Source: Clostridium acetobutylicum ATCC 824
GTDB taxonomy: Bacteria; Bacillota; Clostridia; Clostridiales; Clostridiaceae
Direction of reading: 5' to 3'
DNA: 64,000 bases
Assembly: GCF_000008765.1 (NCBI RefSeq)
Contig: NC_003030.1
Span: forward strand, 170,001-234,000
Numbering within the stretch: position 1 is the first letter of the stretch; each line of letters begins with the position of its first letter. The notes beneath the pieces were generated by a model. That model was given only the letters and a program-made list of their open reading frames with translations. It was not told the origin of the DNA and made no database searches. Positions 46,985-55,033 of the stretch are shown here, one piece after another. The translations under genes and the position numbers were made by a program.

Positions 46985-48061
46985 ATGATTATTAAAGATA
47001 TAGTCATAGGACACCTATCTGTACCACTAAAAAAGCCATTTAAAACTGCGGTAAGAAGCGTAAATAGTGTAAATGATGTGGTAGTAAAAATAATAACGGA
47101 TACAGGAAACGTTGGCTTTGGCAGTGCTGCATCAACAGGACTTGTAACTGGCGATATCACAGAATCTATAGAAGGAGCAATAAATAATTATATTAAAAGA
47201 AGTATAGTGGGAATGGATATTGAAGACTTTGAAGCTATTTTAATAAAATTAGATAACTGCATAGTTGGAAATACAAGTGCTAAGGCAGCCGTTGATATTG
47301 CTCTTTATGATTTATATGGACAAAGATATGGGGCTCCATTATATAAACTTCTTGGTGGATTTAGAAATAAGCTTGAAACAGATATTACAATAAGCGTAAA
47401 TTCTCCAGAGGAAATGAGCAGAGATAGTGTAGACGCGGTAAAGCTTGGATATAAGACTTTAAAAATAAAAGTTGGCAAGAATCCCAAGCTTGATATAAAG
47501 AGAATGCGTGAAATAAGAAAGGCTATTGGATATGAGGTTAATCTTAGGATAGATGCTAATCAAGGATGGCAGCCTAAGGAAGCTATAAGGGCATTAAATG
47601 AAATTGAAAATGAAGGTCTGAAAATAGAGCTTGTAGAACAGCCAGTTAAGGCATGGAATTTAGAAGGTCTTAAGATGGTAACTGATAATGTTAATATTCC
47701 AGTCATGGCTGATGAAAGTGTATTTTCCCCAAAAGATGCAGCTAGAGTGATGGAGATGCGAGCTTGTGATTTAATAAATATAAAGCTTATGAAAACAGGA
47801 GGAATACATAATGCACTTAAGATATGTGCCTTAGCTGAAGTTTACGGAATGGAATGTATGCTTGGATGTATGCTTGAAGGGAAGGTAAGTGTTACAGCAG
47901 CTGTTCATTTAGCTGCAGCTAAAAGAATAATAACAAAAATTGATTTGGATGGTCCAGTTCTTTGTAGTAGAGACGATGTAGTAGGTGGGGCGATGTATGA
48001 TAACAGTAATATAGTGTTAGTAGATGAGCCTGGACTTGGAATTGAAGGAATAAATAATTAA
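46985..48061 (+). CDS. dipeptide (L-Ala-D/L-Glu) epimerase
   Basis: A 358-residue enolase-superfamily protein of the muconate-lactonising subgroup. Catalytic Lys in LKIKVGKN (about 160), metal ligands in RIDANQGW, LVEQPV and MADESVF, second catalytic Lys in NIKLMKTGG (about 263). Annotations of this group as chloromuconate cycloisomerase are usually wrong in Firmicutes; L-Ala-D/L-Glu epimerases such as YkfB are the closest fit, and the MurR-like neighbour supports wall-peptide recycling. AAAAGGAAGTG precedes ATG 46985. Confidence 0.85.
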   Translation: MIIKDIVIGHLSVPLKKPFKTAVRSVNSVNDVVVKIITDTGNVGFGSAASTGLVTGDITESIEGAINNYIKRSIVGMDIEDFEAILIKLDNCIVGNTSAKAAVDIALYDLYGQRYGAPLYKLLGGFRNKLETDITISVNSPEEMSRDSVDAVKLGYKTLKIKVGKNPKLDIKRMREIRKAIGYEVNLRIDANQGWQPKEAIRALNEIENEGLKIELVEQPVKAWNLEGLKMVTDNVNIPVMADESVFSPKDAARVMEMRACDLINIKLMKTGGIHNALKICALAEVYGMECMLGCMLEGKVSVTAAVHLAAAKRIITKIDLDGPVLCSRDDVVGGAMYDNSNIVLVDEPGLGIEGINN

Positions 48062-48076
48062 TGTGATAGATAAAAG

Positions 48077-48125
48077 ATGCTGTTGTGTTCATATCTTTGA
48101 ATATACTAACACGACAACACCTTTA
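48077..48125. terminator. terminator between convergent genes
   Basis: TGTTGTGTT pairs imperfectly with AACACGACAACA around an AT-rich loop (CATATCTTTGAATATACT), followed by CCTTTATTT. It separates the epimerase from the leftward glycosyltransferase. Confidence 0.55.
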
Positions 48126-48145
48126 TTTGAGTTAAAAGTTGAATT

Positions 48146-50149
48146 CTATTTATAAATTCTGTTTTTAGATTTTAAGTCATACAATCTAACAGAAGTTGAA
48201 GATGTACGAATACCCAATGAATTATTTTTCTTTGAGCTTTTGGATGAAGTCATCCATTCTTTGTTAGGAACAAGCTTCCCATGTTTCCTAATCCAATTCA
48301 TTATAGCAGTATTTGAATTACTACTACCGCCTAAATTAGCAAAACCTGTTGCTTTACCTTTATTAGTAGTAATCATAGCATATCTTAAAGATCCATTCTT
48401 AACTAATTGTTTAAATTTCTTTAGAGTAAGTATTGGATCTGAGCCACTAAAACCGCCTAAGGTTAGTATAGGTTTACCTGTTTTAAGTATTAAATCTGAA
48501 CCATAAATAGTTGCTGAGGGCACTTCAACAAGATATTTCTCATTTTTTCTATTGGTGTTTAAGAAATTTATGAGCCTTGATATATTAGCTGAGCTTATAT
48601 TAGCATAATTTCTAGAATTACTATTAAAGAGCTCTAACCCAGCAGAGGGGCTGCTTCCATTCATTTTATGGAATATTGGAGTAGCAGACCATATAACTGG
48701 AGCAATTAAAAGTCCTGCGAAGCCAGTATATATAAGATTTCTATTTAATATCATATTATTTTTTCCTTGACTAATCATAATTAACACTAAAATTACCATA
48801 GGTAAAATACCTAAAAGTAAAATCATTAAAATAACAATTTTGTAGCCAGTTGAACTGTTGAATTTATAGCCTAATATTATGATTTCAGTAAGGGCGTTTA
48901 CAATGAAAGCTACTGGAAGAATCCATTTCCATCTTGGAAGGTCTTTAAATAGCTTTAACATAGTAACTAAACCTATTCCAGTTAAAGCAGCTATTGAAGG
49001 TGCCATTGTGGTTAAATAATAAGTATGAGTTACATTCCTTGAAAAGCTAAAGTATATAAACTCAGGTAGTAACCATGTGAACCAAAACAATAATGCTAAT
49101 TTTCGTTTGTTGTTGAAAGGAAATTTGAAATTTTCTTTAACAGAAGCTATTACAAAACCAATCAAAGCAAAAGGAAGCAGCCATGATATTTGATCAGACA
49201 TATTGTTGCCGGAAAATAATTTTAAAATTCCAGGTTGTGAAATTTGAGCGTTATTCTTTGATAGACGCGACATAAAAGACTTATTCTTAAAAGATTTTAT
49301 AGGTGGATTATTTCTGTTTAAGCTTCTCTTACTACCATGATTACTAGCATTATTTATATTTACTCCAATTCGTTGTAAACCGTTATGGCCTATTATGAGC
49401 TGAAGAACTGTATTATTGTTACTGCTACCTATATAAGGTCTATTTTTGGCAGGAACAAAATCAGTAACTACAGCCCAAGATAGCGATACTAATAAAAGTA
49501 TAATTGTACCAAGAGCTAAATGTTTTATTCTTTTTTTAAAAGGTAAAGTAGAAGAAAGTAGATATGTTATGTATATGGCAGGAGCCACCATGTATGCCTC
49601 TACCATTTTTATGTTAAAACCTATTCCCACAACAGCTAAGCTTATTAAAAGATATTTTAGTTTTCCATTTTCAGCCGCTATAGATAAGGCCCAAGCTGAA
49701 AGCACTAAGGATAAAACAAGTAAATTGTCTATCGTATTATTTCTACTTGCAGCTACAAATATTGGAGTTATAGCAAGGCATAATGCTGCAATTAATCCTG
49801 CGGGTTTTCCAAAGGACCTTTTTACAAGATAATATATAATCAAAACAGAAAGGACTCCTGCAATAGCTTGAGGCAGAATTATACTCCACCCTTTGAAGCC
49901 AAATACTTTTGCGAATATGGTTTGTATCCAAAAGCCTACGGGAGGCTTATCTATAGTTACAAATCCAGATGGGTCGTAGGAAGCGAAAAAGAAATTTTTA
50001 AAATTCATCATCATACTCTTAACACCGGCGGCATAAAAGGTATTGGCATAGCCTTCTATGCCAATGTTTGCAAAATTTAATATTGCAGATAAAACTAAAA
50101 TTAATGATAATAAGAGCTTATCCGTTCTTAATTCTATTTTATCCTTCAA
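48146..50149 (-). CDS. integral-membrane glycosyltransferase, ArnT/PMT (GT39/GT83) type, YkcB-like
   Basis: A 667-residue protein. About 11-13 membrane helices occupy residues 10-510, with the family motif DPSGFVTIDKPPVGFWIQ in the first long external loop (about 60-78). A soluble extracytoplasmic C-terminal domain (about 515-667) ends in a Ser/Lys-rich tail. Members transfer a sugar from a polyprenyl-phosphate carrier onto lipids, wall polymers or proteins outside the cell. It starts with TTG 50149 overlapping the TGA of the GT2 gene by four bases, so the pair is coupled. The acceptor is unknown. Confidence 0.88.
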   Translation of the reverse strand: MKDKIELRTDKLLLSLILVLSAILNFANIGIEGYANTFYAAGVKSMMMNFKNFFFASYDPSGFVTIDKPPVGFWIQTIFAKVFGFKGWSIILPQAIAGVLSVLIIYYLVKRSFGKPAGLIAALCLAITPIFVAASRNNTIDNLLVLSLVLSAWALSIAAENGKLKYLLISLAVVGIGFNIKMVEAYMVAPAIYITYLLSSTLPFKKRIKHLALGTIILLLVSLSWAVVTDFVPAKNRPYIGSSNNNTVLQLIIGHNGLQRIGVNINNASNHGSKRSLNRNNPPIKSFKNKSFMSRLSKNNAQISQPGILKLFSGNNMSDQISWLLPFALIGFVIASVKENFKFPFNNKRKLALLFWFTWLLPEFIYFSFSRNVTHTYYLTTMAPSIAALTGIGLVTMLKLFKDLPRWKWILPVAFIVNALTEIIILGYKFNSSTGYKIVILMILLLGILPMVILVLIMISQGKNNMILNRNLIYTGFAGLLIAPVIWSATPIFHKMNGSSPSAGLELFNSNSRNYANISSANISRLINFLNTNRKNEKYLVEVPSATIYGSDLILKTGKPILTLGGFSGSDPILTLKKFKQLVKNGSLRYAMITTNKGKATGFANLGGSSNSNTAIMNWIRKHGKLVPNKEWMTSSKSSKKNNSLGIRTSSTSVRLYDLKSKNRIYK

Positions 50150-51126
50150 TTTAACTTCACCTCACTTGGTTCAACTTCCTTAATGTTCTCTTTATAATTT
50201 ATTGTGCTAGCAATTATATAGTTAGGTCTAGCTTTACTTTCATCAGAAATTCTTCCAATGTATTGACCGAGTATTCCAAGGATAATAAAAATTAGACCAA
50301 ACATGCAAAGATTAATAGCTAGAATAAGTCCGAGAGTTAAAATTGTTTTATGACTATAAAGGTTTTTGGCAGTTACATATATGAAGGCAAGTAATCCGAG
50401 TAAAAACATTAATCCACCTAAATAAGTGGAAGCTACAAGAGGCTTATATGAAAATGAAGTTATACCATCAAAGGCCAACTTTAGCATTTTTTTAAGAGGA
50501 TACTTTGAAGCGCCAGCAAATCTTTCTTGCCGTGTAAATTCAACAAAGGTTTGTTTAAAACCAACCCAACTAACAAGACCACGTACATATCTGTTTCTTT
50601 CAGGAAGAGATGATAAGGTGTCACAAACCTTTCTATCGATTAATCTAAAATCTCCAGTATCTACAGGGATATCTATGTTAGTAATGCTTCTTAGTAATCT
50701 GTAAAATATTTTAGCCGTAAATTTTTTTAGGAAGGATTCGCCTTTTCTTTTGAGTCTCTTTCCATATACCACATCATAGCCATCTTTCCATTTATCAATC
50801 ATTTGTGGAATTACCTCAGGTGGGTCTTGAAGATCTGCATCTATTACAATAATAGCATCTCCTGCTGAGAGTTCCATACCGGCCGATATTGCGCATTGAT
50901 GTCCAAAATTTCTTGAAAAGTTTACAAGCTTAATTCTTTTATCCTTTTCACATATTTTTTCAACTTTATTCATTGTGGAGTCCTTACTGCCATCATTTAC
51001 ATACATGATTTCATAATTTTCCTTAAGAGAATCCATTATTTTTTTTAATCTCATGTAGTTTTCATCAATGACAAGTTCTTCGTTATACAAAGGAACCACT
51101 ATAGAATAAACCACCGTATTATACAA
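50146..51126 (-). CDS. polyprenyl-phosphate glycosyltransferase, GT2 (DPM1/YkcC/CsbB-like)
   Basis: A 326-residue enzyme making a polyprenyl-phosphate sugar from a nucleotide sugar. GT2 domain: SIVVPLYNEELVI (about 8-20), MYVNDGSKDST, and the DAD-type motif VIVIDADLQDPPEVIPQM (about 92-109), with RQERFAGASKYPLKKM near 200. Two C-terminal membrane helices (about 233-290) anchor it. It supplies the carrier-bound sugar for the membrane transferase downstream, as in the YkcC/YkcB and CsbB/YfhO pairs. TTG 51126 follows GAGGTAAA. Confidence 0.9.
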   Translation of the reverse strand: MYNTVVYSIVVPLYNEELVIDENYMRLKKIMDSLKENYEIMYVNDGSKDSTMNKVEKICEKDKRIKLVNFSRNFGHQCAISAGMELSAGDAIIVIDADLQDPPEVIPQMIDKWKDGYDVVYGKRLKRKGESFLKKFTAKIFYRLLRSITNIDIPVDTGDFRLIDRKVCDTLSSLPERNRYVRGLVSWVGFKQTFVEFTRQERFAGASKYPLKKMLKLAFDGITSFSYKPLVASTYLGGLMFLLGLLAFIYVTAKNLYSHKTILTLGLILAINLCMFGLIFIILGILGQYIGRISDESKARPNYIIASTINYKENIKEVEPSEVKLN

Positions 51127-51432
51127 TTTACCTCACCCCATTCATATTTGATATTGTTTACTTTTAATTATTGCAGTTGGTAATATAAGATCAATATTAC
51201 TTTATTTAGGTGTCAGTTAAGTTTCATATTTATTAATAATATGTAAATAATGGATGCGTATTTATAAATTTTAACATTAATTACAAATAAGCTCAAGGAA
51301 TATGGTTTCAAAGGGGAGAGGTATGGTATTAAAATTAAATATATAATAGCATGGAATAAAAGTTTAGCTATTTGCAATAAAGGGTTATTAACAAATAGCT
51401 AACATATATTTTAAGATTTATACTGTGATTTA
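51127..51432. other. gene-free region
   Basis: About 300 AT-rich bases upstream of the glycosyltransferase pair and downstream of the HxlR gene. Presumably contains the promoter of the pair; no clear operator, repeat or small gene is visible. Confidence 0.5.
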
Positions 51433-51780
51433 TTATTTTTGTAACTTAAGCAGCTTTTTGCTCCACTCATTCATGATTACAAGGGCAGGAAGTAAGTCAT
51501 TACATCGATCAGTTAAGGAATATTCTACATGGGGTGGTATTTTGTTGTACTCAACTCTTTTAACAAGACCATATTGTTCTAAAGATTGCAAGGAACGAGT
51601 TAACATTATATTTGTAATTTTAGGTAAACTTCGTTTGATCTCGTTATAGCGCATACTTTTATTAACAGATAGTTGCCAAATAATTGGTATTCGCCATTTA
51701 CCTCCAATAACATCAAAGGTATGAACTAAGGGGCATATTTCACAAGAAATAGATGACTGTTTCTTATTGTTTTCATTCAT
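51433..51780 (-). CDS. HxlR-family regulator
   Basis: A 115-residue winged-helix regulator. Conserved N-terminal Cys in SCEICPLVHTFDVIGGKWRIPIIWQL, then MRYNEIKRSLPKITNIMLTRSLQSLEQYGLVKRVEYNKIPPHVEYSLT. GGAGGAATACCA selects ATG 51780; the frame extends upstream to 51807 without a site. It is divergent from the flavin oxidoreductase gene. HxlR proteins often respond to electrophiles or redox signals through the N-terminal Cys. Two cysteines are present here. Confidence 0.9.
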   Translation of the reverse strand: MNENNKKQSSISCEICPLVHTFDVIGGKWRIPIIWQLSVNKSMRYNEIKRSLPKITNIMLTRSLQSLEQYGLVKRVEYNKIPPHVEYSLTDRCNDLLPALVIMNEWSKKLLKLQK

Positions 51781-51801
51781 TGGTATTCCTCCAAAACTAA
51801 G

Positions 51802-51849
51802 GCACAAAAATGTGCGTACTTGATATTTTGTTCCTTTGTAAAATATAAT
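51802..51849 (+). promoter_or_regulatory. promoter of the flavin oxidoreductase with candidate HxlR operator
   Basis: TTGATA (51820-51825) and TATAAT (51844-51849) with an 18-base spacer read rightward. Directly upstream lies GCACAAAAATGTGC (51802-51815), five-base arms around AAAA, between this -35 and the HxlR start. It is a candidate shared operator. Confidence 0.6.
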
Positions 51850-51907
51850 AATAACATACCATATAAAACATTAAGTGTAAATTAAAAGTAAAAGAGGAGT
51901 GGTATTT

Positions 51908-52963
51908 TTGAAGAAGCTATTTACTGAAATTAATATTAAAAACTTAAAGATAAAGAATCGTGTCTGTATTCCACCAATGGTTGTACCAGTAGCAGAGGAT
52001 GGATATGTAACATCATCAAATGTAGAACGTTATAAGGAATTAGCTAAAGGTGGACCAGGATTAATAATTCAAGAAGCAACTTGTATTAATGAGGATGGAA
52101 AGCTGGCAGAAAAACAAATAGGAATATGGAGCGATGACCAAGTAGAAGGACTAAGAAAAATCGTTGATGCAGTTCATGAAGAAGGATGTCCAATATTTGT
52201 TCAAATACATCATGCTGGTGTTGTTGGAATATCAGAAGAGCCATTATGCCCAAGCCCTTATGAATTCAATGGATATGGTAGAAAAGTTGTTGGACGTGAA
52301 ATGACTTTAGAAGACATAAAGTCAGTACAAAATGACTACATTGAAGCAGCAAGAAGAGCTTATGAAGCAGGATATGATGGTATTGAACTTCACGGATGTC
52401 ATGGATATCTAATATGCCAATTTTTAAATAAAAGAGTAAACAAAAGAAATGATGAATACGGCAAAAATCCTGAAAACTTTGTAATAGAAATATTAGAAGG
52501 AATAAGAAAAGTAACACCAAAGGAATTTATTGTTGGAATCAGATTAGGTGGTTTTGAACCAGCAATAGAGGATGGAATACATTATGCAAAAATATTTGAG
52601 CAACAGGGTATAGATTTTCTGGATGTTTCTTACGGATTTTCAAATGGACAGGAAATTAATGTAGGAGAAGATTACAAATATTCTAATGCTGTTTATGCAG
52701 CTGAAAGAATTAAAAAAGAGGTTTCAGTTCCTGTATTTGCAGTTGATGGAATCAATTCAGGTGATATGGCAGAAGCAATATTAAATGAAACAAATGTGGA
52801 TTTAGTAGATATAGCTAGAGGAGCACTTATAAATCCTAACTGGGCAAATGATGCTAGGGAAGGTAAGGACACTGGAAAGTGTTTAAGATGTTCAAAGTGT
52901 GCTTGGTTTGGTTTGTCTAAAGCTTGTCCAGGAAGAGCTATTTTTAGTAGAAATAATGCCTAA
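51908..52963 (+). CDS. NADH:flavin oxidoreductase / old yellow enzyme family
   Basis: A 351-residue FMN-binding TIM barrel. N-terminal KIKNRVCIPPMVVPVAEDGYVT, substrate-site HHAGV, the YDGIELHGCHGYLICQFLNKRVNKRNDEYG signature (about 165-195), and the FMN phosphate site near VDGINSGDMAEAIL and DIARGALINPNW. The C-terminal CLRCSKCAWFGLSKACPG resembles the Fe-S motif that begins the second half of dienoyl-CoA/enoate reductases, but those proteins are about 650 residues. The start is TTG 51908, set by GAGGAG; GTG 51899 overlaps it. Control by the divergent HxlR gene is likely. Confidence 0.87.
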   Translation: MKKLFTEINIKNLKIKNRVCIPPMVVPVAEDGYVTSSNVERYKELAKGGPGLIIQEATCINEDGKLAEKQIGIWSDDQVEGLRKIVDAVHEEGCPIFVQIHHAGVVGISEEPLCPSPYEFNGYGRKVVGREMTLEDIKSVQNDYIEAARRAYEAGYDGIELHGCHGYLICQFLNKRVNKRNDEYGKNPENFVIEILEGIRKVTPKEFIVGIRLGGFEPAIEDGIHYAKIFEQQGIDFLDVSYGFSNGQEINVGEDYKYSNAVYAAERIKKEVSVPVFAVDGINSGDMAEAILNETNVDLVDIARGALINPNWANDAREGKDTGKCLRCSKCAWFGLSKACPGRAIFSRNNA

Positions 52964-52978
52964 AAAAAATAATGTTTA

Positions 52979-53040
52979 AAAAAGAAGCTAGTAGTGCTGT
53001 GAAATTATTTAGATTTTGCAGTTCAGCTAGCTTCTTTTTA
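52979..53040 (+). terminator. terminator after flavin oxidoreductase
   Basis: AAAAAGAAGCTAG pairs with CTAGCTTCTTTTT; the inner part is AT-rich and partly paired. It lies 15 bases after the stop and ends in TTTTTATG. Confidence 0.8.
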
Positions 53041-53054
53041 TGTTTTTTCAAACA

Positions 53055-53105
53055 TTGACAACATTAGGACAATTATATTAGAATTAAAATAGTTTTAATT
53101 CTAAT
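53055..53105 (+). promoter_or_regulatory. marR-yczE-like promoter with 29-base palindrome
   Basis: TTGACA (53055-53060) and TAGAAT (53079-53084) are 18 bases apart. The -10 lies inside a palindrome with perfect 13-base arms: ATTAGAATTAAAA (53077-53089), centre TAG, TTTTAATTCTAAT (53093-53105). A third half-site, TTAGAATTA, follows. This fits an autoregulatory MarR operator. Confidence 0.75.
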
Positions 53106-53142
53106 AATTTTAATTAGAATTATTTGAAAGAGAGGAGTAAGG

Positions 53143-53565
53143 ATGAATAAGACATTGCACTATTTGTTACTAAGCACGAATTCAACTTTTCATAAAAAGG
53201 TATTTGCCAATTTAAACAGTACAGAACTTACGCATGGACAGCCTAAAGTGCTTGATTATTTAAAATATCATGATGGCTGTGTTCAAAAGGATATTGCTGC
53301 GGCGTGTGAGATAGAATCATCTACGGTAACTAGTCTTCTTTTGCGAATGGAGAAGTCAGGTTTAATTGAGAGAAGGATGCTTAATGGAAATAGGCGCTCA
53401 TTATATGTGTTTCTTACTGAAAAGGGTAAGGAAGCTTTAGAGAAAGTTACTAGCGTGTTTGATGAGCTCGAAAAAATTGCGTTTGATGGATTTTCTGAGG
53501 ATGAGAAAGTCGATTTCATTGAAAAGTTTTTTAGAATTTATAATAATCTTACGGAAGAAAAATAA
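53143..53565 (+). CDS. MarR-family transcriptional regulator
   Basis: A 140-residue winged-helix regulator: LTHGQPKVLDYLKYHDGCVQKDIAAACEIESSTVTSLLLRMEKSGLIERRMLNGNRRSLYVFLTEKGKEAL covers the DNA-binding core and wing (about 28-100), flanked by dimerisation helices. AGAGAGGAGTAAGG precedes ATG 53143. It is followed 21 bases later by a membrane protein gene that it probably controls. A large palindrome sits on its promoter. Confidence 0.9.
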   Translation: MNKTLHYLLLSTNSTFHKKVFANLNSTELTHGQPKVLDYLKYHDGCVQKDIAAACEIESSTVTSLLLRMEKSGLIERRMLNGNRRSLYVFLTEKGKEALEKVTSVFDELEKIAFDGFSEDEKVDFIEKFFRIYNNLTEEK

Positions 53566-53586
53566 TTAGGAGGTATTTTTGTACAT

Positions 53587-54270
53587 ATGTCAAAAAAAGA
53601 ATTGCTTAAAAGATATATATTTTTTCTTATAGGACTGTTTGTTAATGCCCTTGGAGTTAGCTTTATAACAAAAGCAAAGCTTGGAACATCACCGATTTCA
53701 AGTGTCCCTTACACACTTAGTATGGGCTTTCCACTTACAATGGGAACTTTTACTTTTATATTAAATATGTTTTTAATTGTTGGACAAGTAATATTTTTAG
53801 GAAAGGATTTTAAAAAAGTTCAGCTAATGCAAATACCTATTTCGCTTGTTTTTGGATATTTTATTGATTTTACTATGTCACTGCTTTCAGTGCTAAATCC
53901 AACAACATATGTTTTTAAGCTTGTATTTTTATTGATAGGATGTTTTATTCTTGCACTAGGGGTAAGTATAGAGGTAATTGCTAATGTAGTTATGCTTTCT
54001 GGAGAGGCATTTGTAAGTGCAATTTCAACTAAATTTAAGAGGGAATTTGGAACAATTAAAGTTTGCTTTGATATAACTTTAGTTGTTTTATCTATTATAA
54101 TTTCATTGCTAATGTTCCGTAAGGTTGCAGGAGTAAGAGAAGGCACTATTGTTGCTGCATTAATTGTTGGTATAATTGCAAGAATTTTGAGTAAAGGATT
54201 AGGTTTTATAAATACTAAAATACTTATGGATAGACAAGACTTAGAGGAAGAAGAAAGTATGGTTTCATAA
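53587..54270 (+). CDS. YczE/YyaS/YitT-family membrane protein
   Basis: A 227-residue protein with five or six membrane helices. N-terminal FFLIGLFVNALGVSFITKAKLGTSPISSVPYTLSMGFPLTMGTFTFILNM is the family signature (GTSPISS-P), and GFIN near the C terminus precedes a charged tail (DRQDLEEEESMVS). Function of the family is poorly known. TAGGAGGTATTTTTGTACAT gives a long spacing to ATG 53587; an in-frame TTG at 53578 is an alternative. It is the second gene of the MarR unit. Confidence 0.82.
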   Translation: MSKKELLKRYIFFLIGLFVNALGVSFITKAKLGTSPISSVPYTLSMGFPLTMGTFTFILNMFLIVGQVIFLGKDFKKVQLMQIPISLVFGYFIDFTMSLLSVLNPTTYVFKLVFLLIGCFILALGVSIEVIANVVMLSGEAFVSAISTKFKREFGTIKVCFDITLVVLSIIISLLMFRKVAGVREGTIVAALIVGIIARILSKGLGFINTKILMDRQDLEEEESMVS

Positions 54271-54292
54271 AAAAGAAAATTATATAAATCAA

Positions 54293-54326
54293 GTGGCTGT
54301 TACATTAAAACAATGCAACAGCCACT
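54293..54326 (+). terminator. stable hairpin after the MarR unit
   Basis: GTGGCTGTTACATT pairs with AATGCAACAGCCAC (one mismatch) around loop AAAAC; 13 of 14 pairs. It starts 23 bases after the stop codon. The following sequence lacks a T-run, so termination would be factor-assisted or weak. Confidence 0.55.
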
Positions 54327-54973
54327 ATTGTCTAGAACTTAAAGTCATCTTATTACAACTCATAAACATAGTTACACACCTAAATAACCCTTTTATACTT
54401 TTATTTAAGCATCTCATTACACTTATAAATCTTCATTCGACTCTATTAACATACCTTAAAAACTATATTAATATTTCAATTAATATAACCCTTAGAATTA
54501 GTGGTGCTATGCCACATAAAACATACGGCACATTAAAAAATCTTCGCTTGACTATTATAAATATCTTAGAACCATATATAGTTTAGTCTATATAAAGCTT
54601 TATGGACACCTGTAATAATCGTCCATTAACATGTATAAAACCTCACATATAAATAACTACTAAAAAAGTAATCAAGTTTAAATTTAATCCTATACACATC
54701 GCAGGTCGAATAATTTCGAGCTATTTTTCAAACCCTAGTTACTCTTCGCTCAACAACTTTAAATCCTTTGACAATATATATGATAACCATATTATTTTTT
54801 TTATATACGCAAAGATTAAAATTTTGTAGTAGCCATTATTTGGAACTTTAGGTTACAGGCTATTTCTAGGGAAGAAGTATATAGAAGATTACTAATATAG
54901 TTATAGTGCCTACATTTCATACAGCAAAAAGGTGGAAGGGGATATACAATAATGACACATTGACATAAGGTTT
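54327..54973. other. unexplained non-coding block with degenerate repeats
   Basis: About 650 bases with no credible gene. The plus strand is poor in purines, opposite to genes here, so any former transcript was probably leftward. Related segments recur: CTTCATTCGACTCTATTAA (about 54428), CTTCGCTTGACTATTATAA (about 54542), CTCTTCGCTCAACAACTTTAA (about 54731). Another pair is CATCTTATTACAACTCATAAA and CATCTCATTACACTTATAAA. It may be a decayed gene or an RNA; a 97-codon rightward frame through the hairpin is not protein-like. Confidence 0.4.
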
Positions 54974-55024
54974 CCTTTACTTTATAATTGATAACGATAT
55001 TCAGTATCAATTATAAAGTAAAGG
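54974..55024 (+). promoter_or_regulatory. Fur-like box inside a 51-base perfect inverted repeat
   Basis: CCTTTACTTTATAATTGATA (54974-54993) and its exact complement (55005-55024) flank an 11-base centre. The middle, GATAACGATATTCAGTATC, matches the Fur box GATAATGATAATCATTATC at 16 of 19 positions. The right arm contains most of the ribosome binding site AAAGGAG of the next gene, so the RNA form would also mask translation initiation. Confidence 0.7.
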
Positions 55025-55033
55025 AGATAGTTT

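Noticed and set aside
54293-54586. 97-codon rightward frame
   Set aside because: It starts inside a hairpin without a ribosome binding site, is purine-poor unlike real genes here, and the encoded sequence is a random-looking mix of Leu, Ile, Asn and Thr.
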